A stretch of DNA of 64,000 bases from Xylona heveae TC161 (taxonomy: Eukaryota; Ascomycota; Xylonomycetes; Xylonales; Xylonaceae). The notes beneath the pieces are model-generated. The model had not been told where the DNA came from. It saw nothing but the letters and a program-made list of their open reading frames with translations, and did not search any database. The stretch lies in NCBI RefSeq assembly GCF_001619985.1, contig NW_017264194.1:806001-870000 (forward strand), read 5' to 3'. A program made the translations under genes and the position numbers. The first letter of the stretch is position 1; the number at the start of each line of letters is the position of its first letter. Positions 9,113-20,000 of the stretch are shown here, one piece after another.

Positions 9113-12100
9113 ATGCAACAGCTAGAGCCATTCTCCTATTAACGGGATGCTAAATTCTCCCCGGATTTCAGCGTAGGCACCTAATTGTGGAGTGGAAATT
9201 ATGTCAGTCATTGGGACTTTAGAAAAAGGAAGGAAAAAACGAATTCATATAACGTGGAGTGTTATGGGCGCAATGGCTTCCGGGTAATGGAAGCGCGCGC
9301 TCTTGGCTCTGACCATGAGAAGACAGGGCTTAGATTCTCATTTCCTTTTGTCCACCTTGTTTCGCATGCATTAATCATTCTTGTTTCCTGCCGTTACATC
9401 ATCACCATCATGGATATCCATAATTGTCACTGGCCCTCATAAATTGTCTTTTTTGAGCTACATCTGTTACCTTGTCTTGTCTTTACTCGAGTACACTAGC
9501 TATGTTCTTTATGTGACATGAAAAAATACTATACGATATATGAAGTATGAATGAAGTCAGAAGTAATCGAAAATCGAGTTAAAGATCGTCGGTACCCTCC
9601 TATGAGTATTGAATGTAACTTAACCTCGGCTGTCAAAAGGAAAGCTTGACCAGATTGACGGTTCGAATGAAGATGCAAACCTGTCATATGAAAAAGGTAA
9701 CTTGCCCACTACGCTGAACGATCGTTTGGTTTAACGATTGACCGGAGTCAGTGAGATGATGTCAGACAAGAAATGCACAAGCTGTGCTCTTGCCCTGTTG
9801 GACAAAAGGTTACAGCCGCTCCTCTGATTTCAACACCAGACCCTGGACTACTGCACCATTGACGTGACCATTGAGTGACTGTCAGCAAAATCATGGACAG
9901 GGTGACCTGGACATGAGATTCGTCTGCCAACGATCGTACCAACAGCACGAGCCAAGTGGCGCCTGACATGGTTTACTGTGGTGGCCGGTTGGGGCGGGAG
10001 ACAAGGACCAGGGTTGCGGGGATGGGGAAGGAGCAGCTGTCTGAAGAAGGGGCAGAGCGGAGAGTACAAAGACTATCAGAGCTCGACATCTCTTTGCACA
10101 AAAAATCTGGTGAGAAGCTGGCGAGATGGGGTTCTGTTTCATGTTTTACCTTTGTTGCTGACATGGTCCGGCGCAGATCCTGATGATTGTTTTGAATTTT
10201 ATTGGCTCGAAAGTTGAACGTTCAGGTTTCGGTTCGAGTATTTTCAAGACTTCGGAACACTGCCGGGAAAGGGCATGATAGACATATGGGTAGGGATGCT
10301 GAATCGACGGACAGAGGTTCGTCTGCTAGATTGACGCAATGCAGACAAGGATCACAAGAAATAACGAATGGACACATAGTCTTTGCTGGGGGGAAAGCTC
10401 TAGGGTTTGCTCGAATCATTATGCGAAAACGAACCCAGGGATTAATTGCTGATGACGACTGCAACAGCTACGGTGGTTCTTTGTGTGAAACCGATTCCAT
10501 CAGGCCCCGAGGGCTCAAGAGATCGCCGTCGCCGTTCTAAAATGAAGGGAAAAGCATCGTATCTCGGTTTGGTCAAACAATAGCTTATGATTGTGGCAAA
10601 GCAGTGCCATCAGTCAGCGAGGACTGAACCAAAAGTTCGTCTCTCTAAGCATGGCGATGATCGACACTCATTTACTACAATCAAAGTTGTGCTTGGGACA
10701 GTATTATAGCAAGTCCAATGATCAGTGATGGATGATGTTACTTTTGCACCGCCCCGCCGATCCTGAATTTAACGTCTTTTCATGTCGGAAAAGTAACCCC
10801 GAAAGAGGGTCGATGGATGTACTCATACAGCTTCAACTCCGTCGCTGGACCGAGGTGTTCCTCAAAGATTTGACCGAGGAGATGAGTCGTATATCGAGCT
10901 CTCATGAGTAGGCCATTGGGAGCGCATAAACAGTACCGCTCGTCCCGGCCGGCACAAGCACCAGCATGGTCATGTGGCAAATGAACGTCCTTAGGCAGGG
11001 CCCCATCCGGACGAGGTTCGGAAATCATACCACCCCTCGCGCTCATTCTCTGGCAACGACGATACCGATCGGTATCTCGCTATTGATTTTGTCCTTTGCC
11101 CTGGTTCTAACTTTTGGAGTTCTCTCTTCTTCTTAGCAAGCTGGCCTCTGAGAGGTTGGGCAACTATCAGACACTTATGCCTTGCGGCCTGGTCAATAAT
11201 ACTAAGGGTCTCCGACTCGCCGACGGGCACCAAGTACTTCTGTGATCAGCGCTTTTTTCTCACGATAACTCCCACCCCTCGCTCCGGCTTTGACTCAACC
11301 CATTTACAAATAAATGCAGTGGTACCTTGCAACTGCATGCGTAATCACCTTTGGTTGCAGGGCGCTTCTATTGATCAGCGCAACGATAACAACAAAAAAA
11401 TTCCGGACTGCCGGCCAGGCATTGAGGACGACTTTCAAATGAGAATTGCACGTGTGACTGAACTGCCAAGGGAGCGCATAATGGCCGTTCTTGGTCTTGG
11501 TACAGCGACTAAAATACAGATCAAACTCGTGCGTGATGAGTTCTCTCGTCCACATTGGATCAGTTGAAAAAGGGTCCAATCCAGTCCAATTATAATGCCT
11601 CGACTTAACCATTGGTTTGAGGGGATGGGGGGCCCACGGGCTTTTGTGGCGTCTGGGCGGTGAGCCAAACGTGCGCGACCGGTCCGGGGCCATGGCCTGA
11701 CCCCTCCAACGGACCCTCGTTCCAAGAGAAAACGCCTCGAGACGATCCCTCAGGGCGAATGGTGACCCCAAAATCTTTAATTCTTTTCGCTAAAAAAGAG
11801 AGTTCTGACTACGGAGGTGTTGGCGAAAAAGCAAGAATCAAGGGTTCAAGACTGGAAAGGGGTGCAAATGGCAGCGCGTGGGTTCTTTTTTGAATTGTGT
11901 ACTAATACATTCGCGGGCTGTTTAGGTGGTCTCTTAGGTCGCCATGTGAAAAGAAGGAGTACAGTGCCATACCTACGGAGTGGTGAGACTGCTCGCATAG
12001 TGGTGGAGACTGTTAGTGACTACTCCGCAGTGGGCGACCTAGTGGTTGGACAAGTATAGAAGCTGTGGCGATCTAGACCCTCGCAAACTCGCAAACGCCC

Positions 12101-13582
12101 GCAATCCGTCGCCTTGGCTGATTCGAATCGAGCGCCCGAGAGCCACTCTCTCCGCAATCTTGGATCTCTGCTAGACTGGCGTCACCATTTCCAATTCATC
12201 TTGATGATTTCGAGCAAGATCTGAGGTTGACGCAAGTCGTTGTTGCATGCATTTGAGGTGCTGCCATTCAATCTACTGTGGTATTGCATCAATGTACCAG
12301 TACACTTGGTTTTTATTCATTGCGTGTGCTAAGGTAGTTAGTTAATGGGGGAGCATGATTTGCGCTCGTGGCTAATGGTCTAGTCCTCTCTCTCGATTGC
12401 TTCGATTACTACTCTGTACGGTACTCGGAAGCAGTGCCGCAGTCCCACAATTCTGGCTCTTCTTCCCTACACTTTTTCTTGGTCTCTCTTACGCGGTGCG
12501 CTGTCTTTTTGTTGCAGAGTCTTCTCTAATTCTGTGCGATTGCGGAAACTGGCATCTGTTTCCCTTTTTTTCCGTCTTCGTCCCTATACTTTTCCTGCGC
12601 CCTTTTCCCCTTCCCATTCCCCTTTCCCATCAGCCCTGAAGGCGCATTCAATCTTCCGCTTCGAGCATGAAGCTCTGTACCGGTACTCCGGGCCCTTTCT
12701 TTCTCCTTCTTCCTCCCCCCTCCACTAGCTTTCTCACTACCCATCGGCTTCACACCCCTTCGATTCGATCCGAGCTTTAGGGGCATTCCCGGCCGTGGCA
12801 CCGTTCGACTTTTCCCGTTCACTTGACCCCGATCCTGGCGCATCCCAAGTTCCAGCCCTGGACCTAATCAGGCAAATGCGCAACCCTCCTCGAGTTCAGG
12901 TCAAGCTGTGACCACCAGCACCAGCCATGAGCCCTCTTTTGCCATGCACATATCAACTTGTCCTTCTCTCGCTCTCCGTGTGCCCACCGCCTTGACCTCT
13001 TTGAAACAGAACATCATTGATAAACTCATCATGTCCATTGCACATTTCAGCTCTACTTCGTTATCGATTGAGACTCCCCGTCTAAAGTCCAAGGAAATAC
13101 ACTCCGAATAGCAAAAAGCACGCACACCATATAGACTCATTTTAGGCCTCATACAACATCTTCACATTTTCCGTTTGAGAAAAAAAAAACCTCTTCTATT
13201 GCCGATTGCTTTTTTGGGCCTGCGAAACTTTTGTGGCGTGGAATGTGACACACCTGCACGACGCATCAAAGAGTTCCGACATTGTTGACTGTGCGCAAAC
13301 ACCTCCGTTTTCTCCCCCTTCTACTACTTGTACTTCCCAGACTCCCCTTTTTCTTCCTCCCTTTCCGAGCTGCAGACTCCCTTTCGAATTCATTATTCTT
13401 ATTCTTGGACTACCCATTACATGGATTCCCATGTCTCACCGTGACTGACTTGGCATTCACCATGACAGGTTTCACCTACTCATTCGCCACCGTTTCTTGA
13501 CAATAAAACCCCCCACCTCAATATTAGCCCCGGAAATACGCCCCAGAAATATTTAACATTGCCTCCTTGGTTGGCACCGATC
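9113..13582. other. 4.5-kb region without a recognisable gene
   Basis: Frames here are short and have unordered composition. 9113-9600 should carry the kinase 3' end. 11935-12041 holds a nested inverted repeat (listed separately). 12400-13580 is pyrimidine-rich (CTTTT/CTTCC tracts), as in long fungal 5' leaders, and may be the leader of the PH-domain gene. A non-coding transcript cannot be excluded. Confidence 0.45.
11935..12041. repeat. Short nested inverted repeat
   Basis: TAGGTCGCC at 11935-11943 is repeated inverted and perfect as GGCGACCTA at 12033-12041. Inside, CTACGGAGT (11973-11981) faces ACTCCGCAG (12022-12030) with one mismatch. The spacing suits a MITE-like remnant or a structured RNA. 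No target-site duplication is evident. Confidence 0.3.
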
Positions 13583-15369
13583 ATGACCACAACAGACCAC
13601 TTGAATGTGCCTGTTGAGACAGGGCGCCGACGCTCACGGCATTCAATGAATAGCCTGCGCAATGGCATCAGAAACCTCTACCGGATCATGTCCGAGGAGG
13701 GTCATTTGTCCGCCAACTGCGACGTCTTTGAGGACGAGCCCGAAGATCGCACAAGAGCTCGATCCCAGCCTCCGCCATATGCCGATGCTTCTCTGGTGAA
13801 GGGTCTCCCTGGCCCGGTGGATGTAGATCCTGTTGTCGAAGGAGCAGAATTGCTTCCCTGCTACTCCTGCAGTCTCTCCGCCGAGGCCGTGTTTCCCATG
13901 AAGAAAGAATTGCACTCACAGTTCCGAACAGCTGGAAGCCGGCAATGGAACAAGGTTTACGTTGTCCTCCGTGGCACAATGCTCAACGTCCACCGTGTCA
14001 AGCACGTTGGCCACCATCCCTTTGGTCATGGCCCGGAACCGGATGCTGAAGACCCTCTACGAGGAGTCGCTGCTGGACAATTAATTCGAAGTTATACCCT
14101 CCAACATGCCGAAGTGGGCATCGCCGTTGACTACAAAAAGTAAGGTTTTCCCCCTCTTACTACTAAGCGTTGTTTCTTCATGAACATCATAGAGGACCAT
14201 GTGGTTAATCTCGTTTATTGATTAGGCTTCCCTCTGTCATTCGAATCCGCGCCGAGACCGACCAGTTCCTGCTGAGCTGCGGAACTGTCGAAATCTTCTT
14301 GCACTGGCTCGAGCAACTCAATGCGGCAATTAGCCTTGCTTTGCCATTGGACGAGCGCACTCTGCCCAGCTACCGCACGCTGCCAATGCGCAGACGAGGC
14401 AGGCGTTCTGGGAGCCAGCAACAGCAAAAGTCCAACGAAGAGCCTCCAACCACTGTCGCTGTCCAAGAGCGGCTGCTGAACGAAATCTACGAGCGGAGAC
14501 AACGCGAGCGACGTGCTCAGGGACTCCTAACTACCGACGAGTCGGAGGAGGCCTCTAATTCCCAATCCAGTTCTGGCCGCGAAAGCCCCGCGAATCCCGC
14601 CTCCGCCTCTTCCTCCTCCTCCCACCATGAAGATTTTGAAGAGCATCACGAATTGCAACCCACATCAACATCTGAGAGCCAAGCATCCATGACATCCGAA
14701 GACGGAAACGAAGCCGTGGATCCCATCGCTGACATGGATTCCCATCTTTCCAACGCTCTTGCCGGCTTGGAGCTTCTGCAGCGCTCCGCCAGTGCCAATG
14801 ACGCACACGTCTCTTCTGACTTGGCCGACGGGAAATGGCACCCCACTCATCCCGTGAACCGCACCCAACAGCTCAGCTTTGCTCGGCGCTGTATGCCCAC
14901 TTTGCGTTTCGCCACGCCCCGCCAGAAGGACATTGTCATTCACAAGGGTCAACTCTGCCGCATCAATTGGACAGACCACAAGCTCGAACCATATGTCCCG
15001 GAACCACCGGCTTATGCGGAAACGGAAGAAGACGAGCAGCGAGAGACCGCAATTACCGCTACCGCTGCCGCCGTGGCTGCTCTTTCTGCTCAGGACAATC
15101 ATCCTGCCCGCCCCGCTGGCCCTATTCGGGCTCATACTGCGCCCTCGCACCAGCTCCCGCTCCGCCATGTCCGCGGAAGCATTGACGGAATGCGTGCCCG
15201 CTTTGGAAACTCCAAGTCTCGCCACACGAGCATGGAGCATGAGCATGATCAACGAGTGCGTCAGTCCCAGGCGCAGCTCCCCACGCCTCCCTCAAGCGGC
15301 CAGAGCACTCCCCGCATCAAAGTCTCGACTGAGGATCGGGCGCATCGATCGTACTTTTTCCTCTTCTAA
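13583..15369 (+). CDS. PH-domain-containing protein
   Basis: Exons 13583-14139 and 14226-15369 (86-nt intron, GTAAGG to TTAG) give 566 residues; the ATG at 13583 is the first in the frame. A pleckstrin-homology-like domain spans about residues 110-230: it begins after KKELHSQFRTAGSRQWNKVYVVLRGTMLNVHRV and ends with the typical C-terminal helix (EIFLHWLEQLNAAISLAL). PH domains of this sort bind phosphoinositides or proteins at membranes. The intron falls inside the domain. The rest is low-complexity: Q- and R-rich (235-290), then Ser/Glu-rich, then a more ordered stretch (CMPTLRFATPRQKDIVIHKGQ, about 410-430) and an Ala-rich segment. Similar proteins of unknown function occur across Eurotiales by family knowledge. 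The target is unknown. Its leader may reach back to about 12.4 kb. Confidence 0.8.
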
Positions 15370-16525
15370 GCGTTTTCAGTACTCTCCCTTGTGGTACTGG
15401 CGTTGAATTTGTTCGTCGTCGGTCTTTTTGCTTTGTCACCATGCCTTATCTAGACTATTTGGCTAAGCCAACCAACCAACAGTACTCCTTTTGTGTTCTT
15501 TTCTCTTCTTCTCTTCTACCATCGCGTTCTCTATACGTCCTTTGTTCCGTCTTTCAGTTTAATACCCACTTGGATTCTGATTTTGATTCTTCATCTGTTA
15601 CGTTGTTCTTTTTTTTTCCCTTCGATTCTCTCGCCCTTCAATTCCCCATCTCTCGTTATTTATTGATATCCTTCTTTGCCCCACTTTGATTTCATGCCTT
15701 TTTTTGTTCCCCTTGATCCTTTAGGCCTCCTTCTTGTATTCTCTACTGAGACTCGGTGTCTTCCTGTTCCCCTCGTTTTTCTACCCTCTGTCTCTCTCTC
15801 TCTCTTTTATATAAGCGTATTCAACGGTTCAGCGACGGCGCAGTGCGGCGAAAAAGACTTTGGGGTGTACCGGCGAAATGGCGGCGATGTTGTTATCTTA
15901 GGGGGTTTCTTGGGTAGCCTTTTTATGGTATTCAGATTTATTCAATTGATATGTCATATCTATCCAACCGGTTATCGTATATACAATGGATATCTCCAAT
16001 TCCACTTCTCACTTGATGGTTGATGGCAAAACCCATCTATTCACCTCTTCGCATATTTGTTTATCCATTTCGACATCAATTCTACGTATTTGATCTATGT
16101 GATGATTTGATACGACTCACTTATTATGTGAGTTTTTGTGATTCTAACCGATAATGGCAAATTTCCCTTGAACGGAGTACGTTCTCAAACAAACAACAAA
16201 GTAAAATGGCATAAGAGAGATGGATTTATTTTACAATATCCTACTCCGTTTGAAATTGCAAAGACTTATGAGACGGGAAAAAAAGAAAAAATATACTACT
16301 TCGTCTGAAGTTGCGACAATCTGTAATAAAAAAGGCCCTCATAATATGTTTCCTAGCGAAGGGCCTGTGGGTTCGAACCCCATTTGCCCTACTAATATTT
16401 GACAAATTGCTATCTTCCTGCAGTACTCTCAAATAAACCCTAAATCAAAAACAATGCGGTCCTATCACCGCTCCTATTATCGCACCAGCTCCAGCTACAG
16501 ATACAGATACAGCTAGAGCATGCAG
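15370..16525. other. Convergent intergenic region, T-rich, with a tRNA-like fragment
   Basis: This lies between the 3' ends of the PH-domain gene and cwc22. 15480-15830 is T/C-rich, as in long 3' trailers, with a (CT)n tract near 15787-15806. A tRNA-like fragment at 16333-16391 is listed separately. No protein gene is seen. Confidence 0.45.
16333..16391 (+). other. tRNA-like 3' fragment (anticodon-arm and T-arm look-alike)
   Basis: AGGCC (16333-16337) pairs with GGCCT (16362-16366) and opens on CTCATAA, the loop expected of an elongator tRNA-Met (CAT), with about 17 extra bases where fungal tRNA introns lie. Directly after comes a T-arm look-alike: GTGGG, TTCGAAC, CCCAT (16367-16383), then TTGCCCTA. 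There is no matching D-arm, 5' acceptor strand or variable loop, so this is at most a decayed or rearranged tRNA copy, nuclear or mitochondrial in origin. Confidence 0.25.
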
Positions 16526-19210
16526 TTACCGCCTATCATAACTAGGACTCCTTCTTGGTCTTCGCGGTGGCGGAGTCGGCGATCGCGACGGGGTATACGA
16601 CGGGGCGCGGCCGCGGCGGGGGCGAGAAGGGGGCGTGGCAGAGCGAGAGTAACTCCTGCGACGATCACGAGCTTGAGATGGTCGGGCAGTAGGAGCGGTA
16701 CCGTTTCGTCGAGGCGGAGGCGGAGAAACGGATGCAGAGAGGGAGCGAGGTCTTGAAGATCTCGAAGAATATGATGACGCGGATCTTGCACGGCCTCGGG
16801 GAGGGGTGGGAGAGCGCCGATCACCGCGATCGCCGCGTCTAGGAGCAGGACTGGGACTGCGGGAGTCGTAGCTGCTGGCCGAGTAGGAGCGGCCTCGGCC
16901 CCGGCCCTGGGTTCGGGCGGGAACTCGTGAAGGGGAGGGTGAACGACTGATGCTTGGAGTGCGACTGAGGCTGCGCGAACGGGATGCGCTGCGGTACGAA
17001 TAGGAATTGCCCCGGCGACGTTGTCGTCGGTCTGATGGAGGTGGAAGAGGGGAACGAGAGAGGCTTGACGAATAGGATTTGCTTCTGCCTCGTCGAGTGC
17101 GGCGAGGAGGTGGAGTGCGCGATCTCGAGACGGAAGAAGAAGAGGAGTAGCTGTAGCTTCGGGAGCGAGATCGACCTCGACCTCGATCTCGTCCGCGTCG
17201 TGGAGATGGTGATCGCGACATGGTGTAGGATCGTGAGGAGCCGGTGTACGAGGAGTAGCTGGAAACCGAGCGGCCACTGTCGGATTCTGACCCGGAGTCT
17301 GCAGGAGGGAGGGCAGGCGGAGGAGCCGGTTTGGGAAGGTTCTTGAGATATTCTCTCATGTCCTCTGTGACAGCACCCAAGCCGACGGCGGTAAAGTAGT
17401 TGATGGAGAAGCGAGTGTTGCGCGGGTTGTCGGTGGGGAAAAGGCCGGCGAAACTGGGCCGCAGGAGCTCGTCTCTCAGGACGGCGACCAGCTTCGCCAT
17501 GCCCATGTTTTCGGCAAGGTCCTGGAAGAGAATCTTGATGAAGATACGGCTGGAAGAGGTGGTGTCATCTTCATTCAGGTGAATGACGGAGAGAACATGC
17601 CATCCGATGGCGTCAGAGCCGAGAAGATGGCCAAAGAATCGGGCAATGTTGCGCAGACGGTTTGTCTCATATCGGTGGATGGTTTCGTAGTACTGGGCAA
17701 AGGAGGCCTCGAAGAGGTCGGTCCAAAGCCGATTGAGCTTGGCAAATCGCTCGCCGATGAGACCGTAGAATTTGGAATACGTTCGCTCTTGAGAGCAACA
17801 TTCAATGACCATGGATGGAAGCTCAGACTCTTGGCCAGGAGGAAGATTGACTTTCATAAGCTTGTGACAGCATTCTTCAAAGTCGATACTTGACATGATT
17901 GTCAAGTAAATGGTTCGTCGAAGATTCACAAGATCAGTGTTGCTCTGGTCCTTAATCTCCATTGCCTTTTCTTCTTGGTTTTCCTCCTCCTCGGATTCGT
18001 CGTCTGTCGTGTATTCATCTTCGCTTCCCGAGGCCTCGCCGAGAATTTCTGCCTTGAGACTCTTGTATGCTTCCTCGTGTTCTTGCCATTCCGGGTCGTA
18101 CTTGAATACGTTCAGACCGTCCTGAACTTCGATTTCATCCTCAAGTCCAGTTCGGTGTGTAATCTGGTCTTCCTCCTCCACAAGATCAAGATCTTCTCTG
18201 ACGGCCGGATTGTCCTTGTATCGGTCTTTTCGAACCTGGAACAACACTTCAATCATGTACTGCACTCGTTTGTCAATGTCGGCTTCGTGCAAAATGCTTC
18301 GAAATTGGTCGAAAACGGCCAGCGCGATTGGACCGCTCATTTCTTCGAGATGTTGTCCAACTTCTCTCGTCAGACCGACGGCAATTTCAACGCTGTCATC
18401 TGTCGGCTTGTGGAGTAATAGAAGTAGAATCTGCGCGGCAAGCATCTCGTGCGCCACCTGCTGGTTCACAAGATGGGCAATGAATGTCGTCGACGACAAA
18501 CAAACGGCCTTGTCGTTTCTCTTGAATGCTTTTCTGAATTGCACAATGAGACGTTTGAGTAAAAGTTCTCCGACCTGCGGCAACTTTGTATTGACAATGG
18601 CGGCCATGGCGGCATAGATGGGCGTGAATGGTAAACTGGCTGCTTGGGCCTTCATGATGCTCCTGCAGAACAGTCCTCTGCCTCGAACCAGGTTCTCGCC
18701 AAAGAGCTCAGGAACAATGTACTTGATGTTCGAGACGTTAACCTTGTTGATAAGACCATTGATAGATTTTTTGAGGGCCTCCCACGACATTCGCTGGTAC
18801 TCTTTGCTATTCTTGTCTGTAACCTGCGCTTGAAGAGCCCGTAACCGTGCGGGTGGGATGTATGTCCCTCCAGAACGCATGTTGACCAGCTTATCGTATT
18901 CGGCTTTGGCAGCGGCCTGCTTTTCTTCCTCGGTCAATGGCCGGGGCGCCGCATCTTCCTTCTCGCGTTGTACCAACCTCTCCGCAAGTTGGCGCTCGCG
19001 CTCCATCGCGCGACGTGGATCCACATCTGGAAGAGCTGCGCCTGATCGAGATGGACCACGCGGAGGCGACCTTCGACGTCTCGGAGATGGTGATCGGGAT
19101 GAAGGGGACCGCTTCCGTTTCGCGGCAGAATTCGTTGCTGCCGCATACGATTCTGGAGGCGGCGGCGTCGCGAGGCGAACCGCGGACTGAACAGCAACCG
19201 AGTCGCCCAT
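16526..19210 (-). CDS. cwc22: Pre-mRNA splicing factor Cwc22 (MIF4G and MA3 domains, RS tail)
   Basis: A single exon gives 894 residues. Cwc22 is a spliceosome component that helps the catalytic steps and, in animals, loads eIF4A3 of the exon-junction complex. The N-terminus is Arg/Ser/Pro-rich ([16 protein letters not shown]). The characteristic pre-MIF4G segment ([17 protein letters not shown], about 113-130) is followed by the MIF4G repeats (about 135-325, ending with [20 protein letters not shown]), an acidic linker ([20 protein letters not shown], about 395-415) and the MA3 domain (about 430-545, starting [20 protein letters not shown]). The last 250 residues are an unusually long SR-repeat tail. 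The closing tail sequence is intronless and highly repetitive at the DNA level, so indels there would be easy. It is divergent from dpm2. Confidence 0.95.
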   Translation of the reverse strand: MGDSVAVQSAVRLATPPPPESYAAATNSAAKRKRSPSSRSPSPRRRRSPPRGPSRSGAALPDVDPRRAMERERQLAERLVQREKEDAAPRPLTEEEKQAAAKAEYDKLVNMRSGGTYIPPARLRALQAQVTDKNSKEYQRMSWEALKKSINGLINKVNVSNIKYIVPELFGENLVRGRGLFCRSIMKAQAASLPFTPIYAAMAAIVNTKLPQVGELLLKRLIVQFRKAFKRNDKAVCLSSTTFIAHLVNQQVAHEMLAAQILLLLLHKPTDDSVEIAVGLTREVGQHLEEMSGPIALAVFDQFRSILHEADIDKRVQYMIEVLFQVRKDRYKDNPAVREDLDLVEEEDQITHRTGLEDEIEVQDGLNVFKYDPEWQEHEEAYKSLKAEILGEASGSEDEYTTDDESEEEENQEEKAMEIKDQSNTDLVNLRRTIYLTIMSSIDFEECCHKLMKVNLPPGQESELPSMVIECCSQERTYSKFYGLIGERFAKLNRLWTDLFEASFAQYYETIHRYETNRLRNIARFFGHLLGSDAIGWHVLSVIHLNEDDTTSSSRIFIKILFQDLAENMGMAKLVAVLRDELLRPSFAGLFPTDNPRNTRFSINYFTAVGLGAVTEDMREYLKNLPKPAPPPALPPADSGSESDSGRSVSSYSSYTGSSRSYTMSRSPSPRRGRDRGRGRSRSRSYSYSSSSSVSRSRTPPPRRTRRGRSKSYSSSLSRSPLPPPSDRRQRRRGNSYSYRSASRSRSLSRTPSISRSPSPSRVPARTQGRGRGRSYSASSYDSRSPSPAPRRGDRGDRRSPTPPRGRARSASSYSSRSSRPRSLSASVSPPPPRRNGTAPTARPSQARDRRRSYSRSATPPSRPRRGRAPSYTPSRSPTPPPRRPRRSPSYDRR

Positions 19211-19613
19211 TATCGATGATTCAGTGAGAGATCACTGAAAAGATGAGGGGAAAAGGCGAGAAAGTCTCGCTTTGAAGCCTCAACGGCGTCACGTCCTGAA
19301 TTTTTGGGAACTTTTGGGGAAGTCAGGACTAGGTTGCTGATTATCTGGGGAAGCTGATGTTGATGTCGTTTGTTCGGCGGCGAGCAAAAGTTTAGCGAAG
19401 TATATTATTAAGACTGTAAGCTGCCAGTCATACTGTACATCTGAGTACTAACTATATCCAAGGGGACCAGGGGACACGTCCTCGGATTCAAGGAGCATCT
19501 CCGACGGAGCAATTCTCCAAACACTACGGGTAATTCACAGAAACGTCAAGTCAATTTCCTCTACGTTCATTTATCTAACGTTTGATCACGCTCTTTATCG
19601 AATAAATACCGAA
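19211..19613. promoter_or_regulatory. Shared divergent promoter region, cwc22 / dpm2
   Basis: These 403 bp separate the two opposed start codons. No clear single element can be named by eye. Confidence 0.45.
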
Positions 19614-20000
19614 ATGGTACGTTTGCCCCGCAACTCCGTCAGAAGGATCAGGAAGCTTACAAGTATTTCTGGGAATAGCTTGACCGACTTGCTGGCCTGG
19701 GCATGCTTATTGTCGCTTCTGTGGTCTTCATCTACTATACGATATGGACACTTCTGATGGTAAGTGGTCCTCACGCCGCTTCCAATTCTTGGGACAATAG
19801 CCTGACGCAAGATTCAGCCCTTTGTTGATCCGGGCCACCCTCTTCACGATCTGTTTCCCCCACGGGTTTGGGCGATTAGGATTCCGGTTATTCTCATTCT
19901 CCTTGGTTCGGCCGTTGTGGGGTCATTTTTGGGTGTGGTCATGATTCGCAGTAATCGGAAACGGGCGGCAAAGGCGCAGGCGGCGAAGAAGAAGGCGTAG
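19614..20000 (+). CDS. dpm2: Dolichol-phosphate mannose synthase regulatory subunit Dpm2
   Basis: Three exons, 19614-19616, 19679-19759 and 19818-20000, give 88 residues; introns of 62 nt (GTACGT to ATAG) and 58 nt (GTAAGT to TCAG) separate them. Exon 1 contributes only the start codon. The protein reads MLDRLAGLGMLIVASVVFIY, then PFVDPGHPLHDLFPPRVWAI, which is the Dpm2 pattern. It has two membrane helices (about 8-27 and 45-69) and a basic Lys/Ala tail (KAQAAKKKA). Dpm2 sits in the ER membrane and stabilises Dpm1, which makes dolichol-phosphate mannose for N-glycans, O-mannose and GPI anchors; it also touches GPI-GlcNAc transferase. Length equals the family's. It is divergent from cwc22. Confidence 0.9.

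Noticed and set aside
11304-11771. 155-residue minus-strand frame
   Set aside because: Trp/His/Arg-rich mixture with no domain-like pattern, ATG position or splice context; it looks like a chance frame.
16333-16391. Complete tRNA gene
   Set aside because: T-arm and an anticodon-like loop are visible, but the acceptor 5' strand, D-arm and variable loop are not.
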